Part shown: positions 40,969 to 42,093 of the stretch, one piece after another
Position numbering within the stretch: position 1 is the stretch's first letter
Layout of the letters: every line of letters begins with the position of its first letter
Assembly: GCA_944359065.1 (NCBI GenBank)
Contig: CALVSP010000005.1
Span: forward strand, 1-42,093
Direction: 5' to 3'
Origin: an uncultured Bacilli bacterium
GTDB taxonomy: Bacteria; Bacillota_I; Bacilli_A; RF39; UBA660
DNA: 42,093 bases
The notes under the pieces: generated by a model
What the model saw: only the letters and a program-made list of their open reading frames with translations
Databases searched by the model: none
Told to the model about the DNA's origin: nothing
Translations under genes and position numbers: made by a program

Positions 40969-41833
40969 TTTCATAACTATTGATAATAATTCTATTAATT
41001 ACAACATATATCAAAATTAAAAATACTCCTGAAAAACTTATCAAAACACCACATTTAAACCATATCGTTAATAATATTGTTATAAATGGTGATACTAATA
41101 ATTTTAACCTTTCTATTTGCGTTAAAATAAGTTCATTTAAAAAACTATTCATACACCCTAATATAACAAAAATAAGGCCACTTACTAACATACTAATTCC
41201 CAAATATTTAATTGACTTATAAAATGACCAACTAAATAAAACAATTAAAACTAATAATATAAACATAATTAAATATAAATAAACAATGTTAAAATTTAAG
41301 ATAGAATTAATAGTAGATATAGGTAAAACACCAATCATAACTTGTCTATCAGGTATTATTGAAGTTAATTTATCAGCATAATCTAAAATATATTCATTTA
41401 ATTCTTCTTTAGTAAGCATAATATTTATATTGTCTTCTAAAGACAATAAGGCTAAATCTACCATCTTATTAACTGCTTCATCTGATAATTCTGGTTTAGT
41501 TCTTTCATCAATCAAATAATAGATAGTCTCATTAAAAAAATCTCCTAAAATTAAATTGATTTCCTCACTTTTTAAAATATCGTCAACTATCTTATCAGGT
41601 ATATTACATTCTAATCCTAGATTATATATTTTTTCTTTTAGGGTCATACCACTTTCTTCTAAATTAAAAATAACATTAATATCCATATTTAAAATATTAG
41701 AATTTTTAATATAATTTGATAAATTTTCTTTATTTAATAAATTTTTACCAGAATATATGATAATAGTAAAAACAATAGCTACAAACAAAAATATTATACA
41801 AAAAAAAGTTAATATTTGTCTTAATAGTTTCAC
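40961..41833 (-). CDS. Membrane protein (290 aa), unknown, upstream partner of spo0A region
   Basis: A GTG start is chosen 5 bases after AGGTGG; another GTG three codons upstream overlaps that site. One N-terminal helix ('ILTFFCIIFLFVAIVFTII'), an outside domain of about 150 residues rich in Asp, Glu and Asn, then three C-terminal helices ('IVYLYLIMFILLVLIVLFSW', 'YLGISMLVSGLIFVILGCM', 'FKCGVLISFSGVFLILIYVV'). No named family recognised. It is separated from spo0A by about 50 bases with the spo0A gene on the upstream side on the same strand; a sporulation link is only positional. Confidence 0.65.
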   Translation of the reverse strand: MKLLRQILTFFCIIFLFVAIVFTIIIYSGKNLLNKENLSNYIKNSNILNMDINVIFNLEESGMTLKEKIYNLGLECNIPDKIVDDILKSEEINLILGDFFNETIYYLIDERTKPELSDEAVNKMVDLALLSLEDNINIMLTKEELNEYILDYADKLTSIIPDRQVMIGVLPISTINSILNFNIVYLYLIMFILLVLIVLFSWSFYKSIKYLGISMLVSGLIFVILGCMNSFLNELILTQIERLKLLVSPFITILLTIWFKCGVLISFSGVFLILIYVVINRIIINSYETK

Positions 41834-41871
41834 GCTAACCACCTATTTATAGTATATCATATTTTAAACAA

Positions 41872-41907
41872 AAATAAAAGATTGGCTTATACACCAACCT
41901 TGTGGAA
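41872..41907 (-). terminator. Possible terminator at the end of spo0A
   Basis: Minus strand GGTTGG / CCAATC (one G-U pair) around the spo0A stop, followed by TTTTATTTTTG. Weak but well placed. Confidence 0.5.
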
Positions 41908-42093
41908 ATCTAATCTTAATTTATCTGCTAAAGTTACAATAAATTCTGAATTAGTAGGTTTTGCTCGATCGATATCCACACTATGACCAAATATTTTCTC
42001 CATTAAATCAATATCTCCTCTATTCCAACTTACTTCGACAGCGTGCCTAATTGATCTTTCAACTCTTGATACAGTTGTATTATATCTTGTAGC
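41887..42093 (-). CDS. spo0A: Stage 0 sporulation protein A, C-terminal end (cut by window edge)
   Basis: The last 68 residues of Spo0A, the response regulator that starts sporulation. The visible part is the C-terminal DNA-binding effector domain: '[20 protein letters not shown]' contains the recognition helix, followed by [14 protein letters not shown] and '[17 protein letters not shown]'. The receiver domain is outside the window. Its presence, with yunB, shows the organism belongs to a sporulating lineage. Confidence 0.95.
   Translation of the reverse strand, partial: ATRYNTTVSRVERSIRHAVEVSWNRGDIDLMEKIFGHSVDIDRAKPTNSEFIVTLADKLRLDFHKVGV

Overview
The window is very AT-rich DNA from a spore-forming, low-GC Bacillota, most likely a gut anaerobe of class Bacilli. 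It carries the 3' end of spo0A, a yunB homologue, a class III (anaerobic) ribonucleotide reductase, a bile-salt-hydrolase-type enzyme, yutD, ftsEX and an HrcA-type CIRCE operator. UGA is a stop codon here, because prfB keeps its classical UGA frameshift autoregulation site. The exact genus cannot be read from the sequence.

Layout. 1-4.3 kb is accessory: a Fic toxin (cut by the window edge) with a VbhA-like antitoxin, a J-domain protein, and a probable spore-surface cassette. That cassette has two proteins sharing a C-terminal Cys-containing domain, one of them with a choice-of-anchor A domain and a Ser/Thr-rich stalk, plus an overlapping glycosyltransferase gene. 4.3-8.0 kb holds an HrcA-controlled small heat shock protein, a choloylglycine hydrolase family enzyme and a restriction-modification operon whose nuclease is an EcoRI relative.

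A 26-bp direct repeat at 8332 and 23985 brackets a 15.7-kb integrative element resembling a phage satellite or prophage remnant. It has a CI-like repressor, divergent HTH genes, a replication initiator, a helicase-loader-like gene, a Dam-type methylase and a tyrosine integrase, but no virion genes. It carries two defence-like cargoes. One is a compact five-gene operon (8.8-15.2 kb) with a GHKL ATPase, a large protein with a sigma-region-4-like HTH, and a DUF6339-like protein. The other is an AbiE toxin-antitoxin operon with two unknown partners. The integrase and the replication initiator each carry one in-frame nonsense codon, so the element is probably immobilised while its cargo stays intact. 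A small RNA gene with a consensus promoter lies just outside the right repeat, and a diverged copy lies just outside the left repeat.

24.2-42.1 kb is mostly chromosomal housekeeping on the minus strand: recG, a PHP phosphatase, ftsX/ftsE, a YitT protein, prfB, a HAD hydrolase, a lipoprotein, yutD, a DUF4015 glycosidase-like protein, yunB, a large pilin-like protein, nrdG, a separately encoded glycyl-radical piece of NrdD, nrdD, two membrane proteins and spo0A. The most striking signal is in the pilin-like gene. Two 146-149 bp segments are about 87% identical although the domains around them are far more diverged. 18 of their 19 base differences fall at codon positions 1 or 2, almost all in NNY codons. 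This is the pattern left by adenine-specific mutagenesis from a diversity-generating retroelement template. No reverse transcriptase or template repeat is visible in the window.
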